A stretch of DNA of 64,000 bases from Trachythela sp. YZ-2020 (taxonomy: Eukaryota; Cnidaria; Anthozoa; Malacalcyonacea; Clavulariidae), in the NCBI GenBank assembly GCA_016169945.1, contig JADLSH010000390.1, positions 310,001-374,000 of the forward strand, in the 5' to 3' direction. The notes beneath the pieces are model-generated. The model did not search any database. It was not told the DNA's origin and was given only the letters and a program-made list of their open reading frames with translations. The translations under genes were made by a program, and so were the position numbers. Positions 23,990 to 34,600 of this stretch are shown here, piece after piece; position 1 is the stretch's first letter; every line of letters starts with the position of its first letter.

Positions 23990-24395
23990 AAATATCCAGA
24001 GCTTGTGTATATAATAAAACAGTTATTCTACTCACTCTCGTCGTATATGACTGATAGCCGACTCAGCGCTATAGCGCCTCGTATTATTATTATTCATTGT
24101 ACTGTGTTATCGTTTTCTCATTGGCTAAAAACTTGCGAATTATTATCGATATCTGCCGGTGCCCGCGCTATTTTTCAGCGGAAACAGTAATCTGCAGAGA
24201 TAATTGGACGGCGCCCGGAATATTCCAGCGGTATATCGCATAAAATTACAAATAAGCGGGAAATTTTGAAGTTTGTTTTGTCTTCAAGTTTGTTTTGTCT
24301 CATATTTCTTCTGTATTGATATTTATGAACAGTAATAAAATCTTTGTTTTCAATATTTGCTTGTTCTATTCGTCAATGCATGTTACAAAATGAAT

Positions 24396-24553
24396 AATAA
24401 AACAATTATTGAATTCGGCTTACGCAGGATATCTATAATTATTCAGACCTCGGTCAACGTTATCCGCCTCAGCTTCGCTTCGGCAGATAACGTTGACCTT
24501 GGTCTGAATAATTATCGATATCCTGCTCCGCCTCATCCAATAATTGTTAATTA
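24396..24553. mobile_element. Complete TTAA hairpin MITE
   Basis: Best copy of the family. It runs from aacaattattgaattcgg to the complement ccaataattgttaa at 24550. The two arms, of about 70 bp, pair through ggatatc, ataattattcagacc and gtcaacgttat. The centre is gcttcgcttcggc-like. Related copies are at 22945, 23184 and 27100 and, with another stem, at 40122. Confidence 0.75.
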
Positions 24554-24894
24554 TTATACATTGTAGTCACTACGTGTCTTCTGACTGGCTAATTGCTTAC
24601 AGTTAAATATGGGAATCACGCAACCTAACTCAGTTATCTGTAGGTTGAGCCAGCAGTACGTACTTTTTTAACGAGCGGCAGCTGTATACATAATGTACAA
24701 GAATAAAAACAAGAAAAAACAACATGAATAAACGATGTCTTTTTGAAAGTTTTTGCGTAAAAAATACTCTTTTGAAACTTATCAGAACTATAGTAAATAA
24801 ATTAGATTTCTAATATTTTGTCGTTCTTGTTTTATTTTTAGGGACCGGTCATAAAGTATGTGTACTGGGGGGTGGGTGAGGGTATTCCAAAATA

Positions 24895-25239
24895 CTACCA
24901 TAAAATTTGGCACCCCCCCCCCGAAAAGCGTCGGAAAGTATTTAATACCCACCTCAAAGGTGATGAAATACCAATTCTTACACAAAAAAGCTCAAAACAC
25001 CAATCATTAACTAAAAAATTGTGAAACAAAAAATTACACACGAAATTATTTGCTCTCCAGTTAGTTGCAACCCTTCCAGATCTTGTAGTGAATATTGCCC
25101 CGACATCTTCATCATCATACGCATCGCAGCTCCTCCATTCCATCTCTCCTTCATCTTCCGAGGATTCGGAACTTGATGGCGCAGCTGTTGTGTCTAGGAC
25201 AATATCGATATCACTGTCTTCCGACTCACTTTCAGACAA
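24895..25239 (-). CDS. Acidic ORF, second protein piece of the TIR transposon
   Basis: A 114-codon frame. The first 55 residues are very acidic and serine-rich (SESESEDSD, SSSESSEDEGE), followed by TTRSGRVATNWRANNF, a motif that looks conserved. The C-terminal third runs into the G-rich TIR and is unlikely to be meaningful. It lies downstream of the 25385-25839 frame on the same strand and may be a second exon or second ORF of the same transposon. I do not recognise the family. Confidence 0.4.
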   Translation of the reverse strand: MSESESEDSDIDIVLDTTAAPSSSESSEDEGEMEWRSCDAYDDEDVGAIFTTRSGRVATNWRANNFVCNFLFHNFLVNDWCFELFCVRIGISSPLRWVLNTFRRFSGGGCQILW

Positions 25240-25384
25240 TTCTCCCTAATCTTGGTCAAAGTCATCTGCCTGAGGTGGGGCCTGAAGTGTTAATGAGGCA
25301 ATATGGGAACTAATAAGTGTCAATTTCTCCTTTTTCAGTTTAAGGGATTTGCAGAAATTGTAATGATTTAGGTACTTGTCGAGT

Positions 25385-25839
25385 TCATTCACTTTCACGT
25401 TCATTCAGTTTTTTAAGAGCTCCGTCTTCAAACAATCTCTTCCAATCATAATCCTCAAGATGACTACCATCTGCAGAGTAGTCCGGCATTGGTTTGGGAT
25501 TCTTGTACATTTTGCACCGACCCAGTCTGATTCAGAACAGAAAGCACAAGGTGACTGTCCAGAATCAGCACAGGAATGTCTAACGTACTCAAGATATTTC
25601 TCTCCAATTTCGAAGTGAGTGTCCATGAAAGCTAGGACTTTCTTGAAGTAGTGACAACCTGGTATAGACTTTCTATCCCTATCAGTTGCACTGATAAACT
25701 CCTTCAGACGCTGATGACCATTAAAGAAAAGGTCCACGTTCTTCTGCGAGGTGTAGGCCTTCATGTATCCATCCGGGGCAGGAGCTCCATCAATCCGACA
25801 AGTAAGATTGTCACAGACCTTAAAGGCGTTGTATTCCAT
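25385..25839 (-). CDS. Unrecognised transposon-borne protein fragment, frameshifted
   Basis: The frame from 25839 reads a Cys- and His-containing segment: VCDNLTCRIDG near the start, a helical middle (NGHQRLKEFISATDRDRK), then HSCADSGQSPCAFCSESDWVG. The C-x4-C-x2-C-like spacing could bind zinc. Near 25490 the sensible reading passes to another frame (PMPDYSADGSHLEDYDWKRL) that ends at a stop at 25385, so either one indel or a small intron separates the two parts. I do not recognise the family and see no DDE triad. Its place inside matched TIRs makes it an element-encoded protein rather than a host gene. Confidence 0.45.
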
Positions 25840-25901
25840 GAAAAACCAATTATTGCCTCGCTTTCATCTTACTGCTCTCACGTTTTTGTTGGAAAATATT
25901 A

Positions 25902-26210
25902 GAGACCTTACGATTTCAAGACGGCAACGTGACGACGACGGCTATAAGTACAATGAAGTTTATAGTATTTTAGAATAGAAATGAATAATTAAAATCCCAC
26001 GGGAGTTTTAGACGTCATCCTCGCTCTGTTTACAACGGTAAACTACAGATTTTTACGTCTTGTGTTCAACGTCTGCATTTCAAGCCGCGAGAAGTGGTAC
26101 TCAGCAAATTGGCTCAGTACTGAAGTAGAAATCTTCTAAACCAAAAAGCGCTTATCTCAACTTCGACAAACTGAAGTGAATTCATACGATTGATAATACA
26201 CGACAAGTTT
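25902..26210 (-). mobile_element. MITE copy, distal end missing
   Basis: Inverted relative to the complete copy at 30021-30397. It starts at gagaccttacgatttcaaga (25902) and follows the same sequence through ctcagtactgaagtagaaat (about 26117) to aatacacgacaagttt (26210). The last roughly 65 bp, including the second TIR, are absent; the captured gene segment begins exactly there. Confidence 0.8.
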
Positions 26211-26958
26211 GAAAGTGCTCAGGCACCAAACTTTTTACGGCGTCTTATACAGTCGTTTCAAAGACCCGATGTAAAGTAATATTTATATCCAGTGTGGGGG
26301 ATAAGTTTTAATACCTGTGTTGTGTTGGTGCTGGGTTTTTTAACAATATTGTGGATGTAAAGGATTTCGATGCAAAGAATACTAAGACGTTTTTCAAGTC
26401 GCTTATAAACTCGTATTGTGTTTATAACTACAAACGTTACGTGCAGGCGCATAATTTCATAAAACCTCAGTAGAGGTTTACACACCAGTTGACCTACCAA
26501 ACACTGGGCGCAAACGCTCGTAAAACGTGTATATAAAGCCTATACATACGAGCCCACCGAACAATATTGGATAATCCGTCTTGCTTGGCACACAAAACTA
26601 AAGCATGCTTGGCGCAAACTATCCGCGAGGCTAACACAAAACGAACTATCCAGACGAACCAACTAGAATAGCGATACCTATACTGACAACGGTTCCAGGA
26701 AATCATGCGTTATATTTTTCTGATAGTTCGTTCAATGCTGTATTTATACATAAGACAGTTTCTCGCAACTCAAAAGAGTTAAGCAAATTGAAATTGTTAG
26801 TTTCGAAATCAGTTTACCATCTTGTGCGGCACTGAACATTCTCTGAAACCTGTCTATGCAGGAAGTTTACACAGGAAATTTTGATGTCAAGAAAAAATAA
26901 TGTTTTCAGGCCATATCTTGTTTTCAGCCATCGCAAATCACTATCACCAGTAGAACAA
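26208..26958 (+). repeat. Captured copy of the THAP/Csm1-like gene end
   Basis: About 750 bp matching 21951-22714, starting at tttgaaagtgctcaggcacc. It contains the last 24 codons and stop of the gene and its 3' flank, but no splice acceptor or upstream exon, so it cannot make the domain. It ends at tagaacaa (26958), immediately before the transposon TIR region. Confidence 0.85.
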
Positions 26959-27099
26959 CGTACCCCCTCCCCCAAGTTACCCTCAGCCCCCCAGTACACA
27001 TACTTTATGACCGGTCCCTTATAATTGGTTTATATACCCCAATATTTTAGAACCAAACGTTGTTTTGTGCGACAGACAGGAGTTTAATGACAATGCAAT

Positions 27100-27362
27100 G
27101 TATAATAAAACAATTATTGAACAGTTATAAAACAGTTATATCCGGAATTATCAAGTTTTCGGTAAGTGTTATCAGTCTCAGGCTTCGCCCTCTCTCCTCC
27201 GCAGAGGCTTTCGATCACCCCAGTGCTTTATACGCTAGATGGTAATATGCTAGATATGTGTAATAAATAAAATGCGCTAAACGGTAATATAATGAAGAAA
27301 CTGTTAAAATTCGGACCTTGATAATTCCGGATATCACAAAAACCTCGTCCAATAATTGTTAA
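27100..27362. mobile_element. Longer relative of the TTAA hairpin MITE
   Basis: Left edge ataaaacaattattgaacag, right edge cctcgtccaataattgttaa; inner strings tatccggaattatcaag (about 27130) and cttgataattccggatatc (about 27317) pair. The interior holds ggcttcgccctctctcc, like other family centres. Confidence 0.55.
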
Positions 27363-28029
27363 TTATACCAAATAATCATCAATAGAGATTTCATGTGACG
27401 TCATAGCTTTCGGCGCCACCAAAAATCTTAGAATATACCATTATTAAATTTATCATTAAAGCTAGTATTTGAAGAAAAACAAACTAGGGAGAAATCGCAT
27501 TAAGAATAACGTATCAATTTCATTGCAAGTCATTCTATACGCGGTTCTCCTTCGTTTACGAAAGAGAATTATTCACGGTTTGCGTAGTATTTTTTCCACG
27601 GCCATACAGTCAGTTAGACTTATAAGTTATAGTATTTTATTATATGGTTTAATCCAGTGTTATCCTTTAGTTGACTAACTGTCAAATGTTTCCCAAAATA
27701 ACACTCCAAAATGGCTGAAAATGCCATTTCAGAGGGTCTAAATTTCAAAATCGATTTGGTCGCCCCCCCAAAAAAAATTGATGAGCTCTACGGCCCTGGT
27801 TCTAGCCGAGTGCTCAGCTACAATACGGGTGCAGTGGAAAACAGCCTTTACTCTACAATCAATTGACGAACGTCAAGACTCAAGACACTATTTATATAGG
27901 CCCAAAATTCATCTTCGTACTGCGCTTATATCGTGTCTATTTACGTGTGTAAGGTACGTTATTCAGCTTTGTGGATTGATAACATGAGATTTCAGCTATT
28001 AAAGATGCTGTGAATGTATGACGTGTCAA

Positions 28030-28430
28030 AATAAGCTACAGTTGCATGCCTAATATAAAGCAAACAATCGATGGACATAACAAGACCACGTTGTCCCAAA
28101 CCGCGCCTAAAACTGATGATAATGACGCATGTAACTGCAGGACCAAGAACGAATGCCCGATGTCAAAAAAGTGCTTAACTGAGGCTGTCGTATACCAAGC
28201 TACAGTTACCACTAAAGACAACAGACCTCCAGAAACATATGTTGGACTTGCTGAGAACTCATTTAAAACTAGATTTAGGAATCACAAAACCTCATTCAAC
28301 TCTCTTAACGCAGAATTACGCTACAAGCAAATATATCTGGAAGTTAAAGGATAACAATGTTCATTACACTAGATTACAGCATTAAATGGAAAATTTTGAA
28401 ACGAACTAATTTCCTTACAACTGCGCTCTT
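28030..28430 (+). pseudogene. Penelope-like element GIY-YIG endonuclease remnant
   Basis: The frame 28046-28354 reads the C-terminal endonuclease of a Penelope-like retroelement: SCMPNIKQTIDGHNK, the Cys-rich linker CNCRTKNECPMSKKC, VVYQATV in the place of the GIY strand, and TYVGLAENSFKTRFRNHKTSF carrying the YIG-like strand and following Arg and His. Frameshifts after 28325 hide the continuation (YIWKLKDNNVHYT, then IKWKILKRTN up to about 28410). The reverse transcriptase part is absent upstream. In these elements this nuclease nicks the target DNA. Dead fragment. Confidence 0.85.
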
Positions 28431-28924
28431 TCTCGATATATGAACAACCGAAATAGGCATCAGGGATTATTAGGATTAGGTTGGGGATTAATATTAAGGT
28501 TAGTTCTCATAACCCTCTTTAAATAAAGTTTCTATCTATCTATCTATATGTAAACACGAACAAGACGCTCTGTTTGACGTAAAGTTGTTGGAGTTAGTAG
28601 AATAATTGTCATTTATCGATAAATTAAATTTGTCTATCTACCATGCCTATGACATAGAAAGTTAAGTATACAGAAACTCGAATATCGGTTTATAGAATGA
28701 GACTTTATTCAGAAGATAATGTAAAGAATGGGATTGAACCAGACTGACTAATAATATTGTGGATAGTGAGGGATAATTGGAGCTGGTCTGACGTTTACGA
28801 AGAGTTGCCTGCGGAGGAGGCTAGGTGTAATTGATATCAACTGTCACTCGCGTAACCTACGTCATGGACCAAAAACTTATCATACTCGAAAATTCTTAGA
28901 ACCACTGAGTATTTTAATAAAAAA

Positions 28925-29099
28925 CAAAACAAGGGTAACTCCAAAAATTGATAACATTTTAATATTTATCTACGTTTCGACTATGTTTCAGTCATCATCA
29001 GGATAAACATGATAAGTTTATCCTGATGATGACTGAAACATAGTCGAAACGTAGATAAATATTAAAATGTTATCAATTTTTGGAGTTACCCTTGTTTTG
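28925..29099. ncRNA. Perfect 84-bp palindrome with hammerhead-ribozyme-like cores on both strands
   Basis: 28925-29008 and 29016-29099 are exact reverse complements by eye, with a 7-base spacer. On the plus strand CTGATGA (29023-29029) is followed by a short stem II (GACT 29031-29034 with AGTC 29042-29045) and GAAAC (29046-29050), the order of a hammerhead core. The mirror copy lies on the minus strand. Hammerheads are known in the terminal repeats of Penelope-like elements, and an endonuclease remnant lies 500 bp upstream. An extra U at 29030 departs from the canonical junction, so activity is uncertain. Confidence 0.55.
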
Positions 29100-29195
29100 T
29101 ATTTTATAATACTCGATAGCCTACATATAATAGGATACATGCATATAATACAATGCTATAAAAATGTAGCGGCCGTCTTTCTCAAGCCAAGCGAC

Positions 29196-29492
29196 GAAAA
29201 ACAAACGTCTGCTGAACCGAGCGCCAGAACGAGTTCTGCTATTTCACAACGTCTATTTTGATCGTCCAAACAGAATCTCTGATATAAAAGCGTGTTCTTG
29301 TGAAAATGCATAAATTAATTATAACAATTTGCTCACAGCTTCGTTGAACCCCATATTGAATTTAAAATTATGCTAATTATGCTGATATACCGCAAAACGT
29401 CACTTTCCAGAATTTGGAAGGTAAATTCTGATTGGTTGAGGGAAAAATAGCAGAACTCGTTCTGGCGCTCGGTTCAGGAGACGTTTGTTTTT
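29196..29492. mobile_element. TIR MITE with acaaacgtctgctgaaccg ends
   Basis: The left arm, about 29196-29246, pairs with the right arm, about 29446-29492, over roughly 45 bp with few mismatches (shared strings gaaccgagcgccagaacgag and its complement). No coding content. Confidence 0.7.
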
Positions 29493-30020
29493 AACGTCTG
29501 CGAGCAGGCTAGTAAAATGCAGGCCATCGTTTACTATATACACATGCACCCCCCCAATATAGCTTATTCTTGCCGACATGGTTTCGCTACCTTTCTTGCT
29601 CAAATTTGCTTTTAGGCCTAGTTGGACGGCGGAATTTTTGTAGGTGTGCGGTACTGCGGTTAAAGATTTTGTGTGAGGCATGTCCCGGGGAGAATTCATC
29701 GTCAATAATTTTCAAAAATGTTTCTCCAATATTCGTCGAAACATTTTTACTAAAAGGCGGATTATACCATATAATATTTCGTCTACGCCGATTTCTGGTT
29801 TAAGTTTGAGGCTGTTTAATTTAGAGGGTGCTTATAATTGATGTTTGTAACCACTGTTCTGAAGGGCTTGCTTACACAAAATCTTTAACCACAACACCGT
29901 CAAAATAAGCATGCACGATTATTTATTTGCCGGATCTTCATCTATTCTTTGCACTCTTGCAGTATTTGGTCTGCTGAAGATTCCGGCTAACGGGTCAAAG
30001 GTTTTGCGAAATAAATAAAA
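29493..30020. other. Intergenic stretch without recognisable features
   Basis: The open frames here show no domain, and no repeat structure is evident. Confidence 0.3.
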
Positions 30021-30397
30021 GAGACCTTGCGATGTAGGACGGCAACGCGAACGACGACGGTCAAAAGAAACTACTTCAAATAAATCAATTAAATAAAACT
30101 TGTCGTGTATTATCAATCGTATGAATTCACTTCAGTTTGTGGAAGTTGAGATAAGTGCTTTTTGGTTTAGAAGATTTCTACTTCAGTACTGAGCCAATTT
30201 GCTGAGTACCACTTCTCGCGTCTGAAGTGCAGACGTTGAACACAAGACGTAAAAAATCTGTAGTTTACCGTTGTAAACAGAGCGAGGATGACGTCTAAAA
30301 CTCCCGTGGGATTTTCATTTCTATTCTAAAATACTATAAATTTCATTGTACTTATAGCCGTCGTCGTCACGTTGCCGTCTTGAAATCGTAAGGTCTC
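30021..30397 (+). mobile_element. Complete MITE of the gagacct...ggtctc family
   Basis: Begins gagaccttgcgatgtaggac and ends in the complement (aaatcgtaaggtctc). The TIRs continue through the ggcaacgcgaacgacgacgg string, about 40 bp. The interior matches the truncated copy at 25902-26210 in reverse, and part of it recurs at 54893-55141. No coding content and no clear target duplication. Confidence 0.8.
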
Positions 30398-31300
30398 TAA
30401 ACGTGGTCGTGTTTTTACGAGCAATACGTTTAACTTAATACATGCACCGTACGGGTCCACCTTGAACACGGCACGGATCAACTCTAACCTGGTTTAGTTT
30501 TTTTAAGTATAATGCGCCTAATCCAATTTCGGCCAAGGTTAGTTTGAGCCCTACCCAGGTTGAACCTGGGTTGAGCCCTACCCAGGTTAGGTTGAGCCCA
30601 TATAGACTTCATGTCTGTTACTGGCATTGAGAAGGTTGAAAGTGAAACACCGAATAATTAAAACATTGCAAAGCAGCAAGTTCTAGACCAGTATTAGCAC
30701 TCAGTCAGACTAGCAATACTACAATGGGCATGCAACTGGCAAACCTACCCAGACAAAAGCCTGCATGTCGCAAAATTTCCATTTACTTTGAAAAATGTTG
30801 GGAAAACCCACAATCCTACCCAGAGGAAAGTTGCATGAAAACGTTTTGCAATACATTTGACATAAATTTTTACAGTTAGATTTTTAATCAACACTCACAC
30901 AACGTCGCTTTGATACACATGATCACCTTTCTTCTTTTTTCATCCCAATTTCCCCAAATTCATAGTCAATATAAAAACATGGTTAGGAAAAACTTCAAAG
31001 ATATTACAAAAGAGACAAGCATGGAGACTGAACGGGGTTTGAACCTGCACGGCTGCACCATTTCGTAAAAAGATGAAAAGGATGCCATAATCTGTGGCAA
31101 GTGCAGAAAAACTGTTTCACATGCTTATTCCCTAAACATCGCCACTTATGCACACACACGTAAAGCAATAGCAACACAAAAGATTTTTCAACTGTGACCT
31201 TGGATAAGGTACTGTACGCAATAACCTAGAATAGTTCTAGGGTCTAATGATTGTGATGTTAGAACTCGGGTAAATCAATTTTAGATGACGCTACCCTTGA
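30398..31300. other. Intergenic stretch with a short direct repeat
   Basis: About 30538-30600 repeats ttgagccctacccaggtt two to three times; a related string occurs near 63942-63962. No exon is supported. Confidence 0.35.
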
Positions 31301-31400
31301 GTATATATACCCGCATCGGGCAAACTGCCTGATCGTGGTGGGAATCATGCATTTGATTTGCTAGTCCAATACTCTACCAACTGAGCTACGAGGACAATCC
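31301..31400 (-). mobile_element. Degenerate tRNA-derived SINE
   Basis: Read on the minus strand from 31398: cctcgtagctcagttggtag (A box), an anticodon arm with loop CTAGCAA (AGC anticodon-like), and a decayed B box (gatgattccc-like) at about 31345. The T and acceptor stems do not close, so it is not a tRNA gene. Confidence 0.55.
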
Positions 31401-31607
31401 AAACCAAATATCACGGGTTCGACGTGGAGCCACTCAGAGTAGCATCATCGAAAATTTTGTTTAGAAGTTTCCCAACCATGTTCATATATTAACTATGACT
31501 GAATCGAGATGCAACGATTGCAGGACGAATTATACGCCATTTGATTACATCAAAGATAATGGGGTTATTTAACTATATGTACATTTTAAAGCTTATCTCC
31601 ATGTTAG

Positions 31608-34600
31608 CTAGACAAATGGATCAAATGGTTCGACATCAATTCTGATAAATATCGTATTATCTTTAATATAGTTTCTTGTCGCGAGTGTCTCAAGAGAAAC
31701 GAATTTTGGACAACCAAATCCGAGACTTTTCATCTTATTTGGTCTTTGAAAATAATCACTATTTCGATCACATTGTAATCTCCAAACTTTATTTTGACGA
31801 TTATTTGGTTCATTATCCTGGTCAACAAGGACGAAATCTACTTTCTGTTTAAAAGGCCATTGCAGTATGGCATCATGCTCGCCTTTCAGAATAACAACAT
31901 AAAGTGAGAGATGAGATCCTTTCCCTTGACCCAAACCATTCAAGAACGCCTCAGCACGCAGTTTGTAGCCGTATTCTCCGGTATAAAATGGTGGACTGCA
32001 TAATTTTTCCTTTTCTTTCCGTGTAGCAGATTGCTGGCAGAGTTGAGTGTAGTTTGAGATTTTCCACAGAAAGCGACCTCCAATACAAACTTGTTCTTGC
32101 CTAGTTTCCAATTCCCTGATGCGCACATGAGCCATATCGAGATGAGTCTGAACGGAATCTTCTAAATGCTGTTCAAGTTCACTACGTCGTGTCTACAATG
32201 ACGTAAACGTAATTTATGCACTATATTTCTCAAACTTATTAATAATTCAAGAGCAAAACACAAACGGTAATAAACTTTTGGGTTGAATTTCTCTTTAAAT
32301 ACTACAATCCTTGCAAAAACTAATGAAACACCTTGGATGGTCTACTATTTTATTTGTTTTAACCCCCTCCCCCTTACAATGTTGCTTAGCTAAGTTGAAA
32401 AATCGAAAGATGTTGTTCCTTGCATGGAGAAACGATTGTGCGCATTTTTTTTATAATGAACTACCAACATTGTTCACGGCGGGGGGGGGGGGGGAGGGGA
32501 GGGGATTTTGTATATTTTTTGTGATTTGTCATGTGTTTCATTAACTTTTTGCCAGGATTGTAGTTTGTTTGACAAGTTGTTTACATACACTCTCGAAGTA
32601 ATTTATTATTGTGATTTCATCACACCTCAAAGTTTGTTAAAAAAACTTGGCAAGCGCCTCATATATACCTTGAATTTGCATCCAATGTCACAATATTTAC
32701 ATGGTACAATAGCTAGTGGACAATCACCATCAACATCAACATGACTGTTCATCTAATGAAACAAGAATTATTTACAAATGCATCTAATTATCTAACATAC
32801 AGTACATGTACAGAAAGACAGAATACCAAAGTAAATGCCTTGAATAAAATATTATCTAGTGGTGAAGGAAATCAACACTTTCAGGCACATTTCTTTACCA
32901 AATATTTTAACTAGTCCATGATTATTACTCTAAGAGTAATAGACATGCGGGATATGTTAAACTTTGCCAGAGAATATGTAACAGTTTTATCCAATTAACA
33001 AACTTTACTAAATTCCACTTAGAAGTTGTAGAATGCAGTACTCACTTGATCTCGAGGGATATCATTTCTGCCACATTTATTGACACATGTTATTGGAGAA
33101 TGTTTACACACATCCAGATGCGTCTGAAATAAAATCAAGAATAAAGTATATAGTATTACATATATTTTAAGTAATTGTCTTCAAAAGGTCAGTGGCAAAC
33201 ACTTCACGAAATATTCGGTTGCCAAGTGCCAACATATTTTTGCCCTTAGTTTTTGAACGTTGCAAATTCCTGTTTCTTCAATTTCACATCTTGTCAAGAT
33301 ATTTGGATCAAGATATTTGGATCAATGATCTTAACTCTTAATAGCATATCAGGCTTCCATGGTTGTAAAAAACAATGTTCAAGTTTAGTGACAAAGATAA
33401 ACAGCCACTGGGGCTACCTTTGAGTTTATAATGTATTTTTTTACATCTACTATTTTTGGGGTGGTTGGGAAATTTTGAAACGGGTATAAAAACAGACTAC
33501 ATACTGGTAAGTCTGCCAGTTCGCCAGACCATTCACATTCTTTGCCATAATTCTGACATTTCACTTCAAGAGTATTAATTGTTCGTTTGCAAGCTCTGTC
33601 AGCATAAACCTGAAAAAGGATTTGATTCATTGTACAATGTACTGAAACTTAATGATATGCAGTAAAAGATTATACATACTGTATTAACTCCCCTATTAAT
33701 ATGCAAGAGTTTCACCTGGCTTCACTTTCTGGTGGATAGCTGTATTCCACAGTAACACCTATTCGCATTACTAAAGTTCTTGACAATTACCTCTCATAAT
33801 CCAAATAATAGTATAGAGCAAAATAATAGTATAGAGCAAAATAATAGTATAGAGCAAAATAATAGTATAGAGCAAAATAATAGTACAGAGTGGAAAATGT
33901 CATGTTAGACAATAATAGTATAGGGTGGAAAAATAGTGAATTCAAGATTGTAAAATGCTGTTTGCATTGTGTTGTATTTGAACATTTCTCACTTGGACTT
34001 GGGTTTGAACAAGCAATTTTCTTATCAAAAACATTGCAAATTCATGTACAGGTATGGCACTTGTGCTTTCATGATGGCGATTGGTGATTACAAAATGCTA
34101 CACATCGTACATATACTATTATTAGGAATTTGAGACTTGAGAGTGGGTTTGTCTATATTTATTATGTTCAGATTTCATGGAAGTAATTAATCTAGAAGTT
34201 TCCTGGTGCAGGAGATTACATCTACAATACAAACAGATGCCAACCAAATAAGATACAATAGATCTATCACAAAAGTGATGCTGAAACCACCAAATTACTG
34301 TTGTGATCAGGGGTGGATAAAATAATTGAGCACATGAGCACCGCTTCCAGAAAATTAAAAAAATGTCAGAAATTGTTCAAGGTTGAAGATTTGCAATTTG
34401 AAAATTTGAAAATAGTGTCTCACTATGGGTCCAACAACTCATTTAGATTTAAAACCATGCTCAGTAGACCATATGTGTAAGCATTAGCACAAAAATACTC
34501 TAGCTGCTGGTCTGCAGGAAATTTTTATCTTCAGGCTGTGCTCAGATGAAGAAAAATATAGTTCCCACCACTGATGGTTTTGGTGGGAACTACCAGAAAA

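Larger units (their letters stand above)
23303..24016. mobile_element. Element bounded by inverted tatacacaagctctggata ends, carrying Crypton first-exon remnants
   Basis: About 25 bp at 23303-23327 reappear inverted at 23992-24016. Inside are two copies of a promoter-like block (tatcctactagtaga and variants) each followed by a broken Crypton N-terminus (23487 and 23930), plus a hairpin at 23792-23900. No catalytic domain is present. Confidence 0.5.
24841..27018. mobile_element. 2.18-kb TIR transposon carrying captured host sequence
   Basis: The left end is GGGACCGGTCATAAAGTATG at 24841. The complement of the right end at 27018 is the same string, and the similarity runs about 45 bp. TTA lies immediately outside both ends (24838-24840, 27019-27021), consistent with a 3-bp target duplication as in PIF/Harbinger-type elements, although that assignment is only suggestive. 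Contents in order: minus-strand ORFs (25839-25385, 25239-24895), a truncated MITE (25902-26210), a copy of the THAP/Csm1-like gene end and 3' flank (26208-26958), then the right TIR. Confidence 0.8.

Noticed and set aside
33803..33892. Regular short repeats considered as a CRISPR array, also at 57656-57783
   Set aside because: There are no unique spacers between units and the genome is animal; these are plain tandem repeats.
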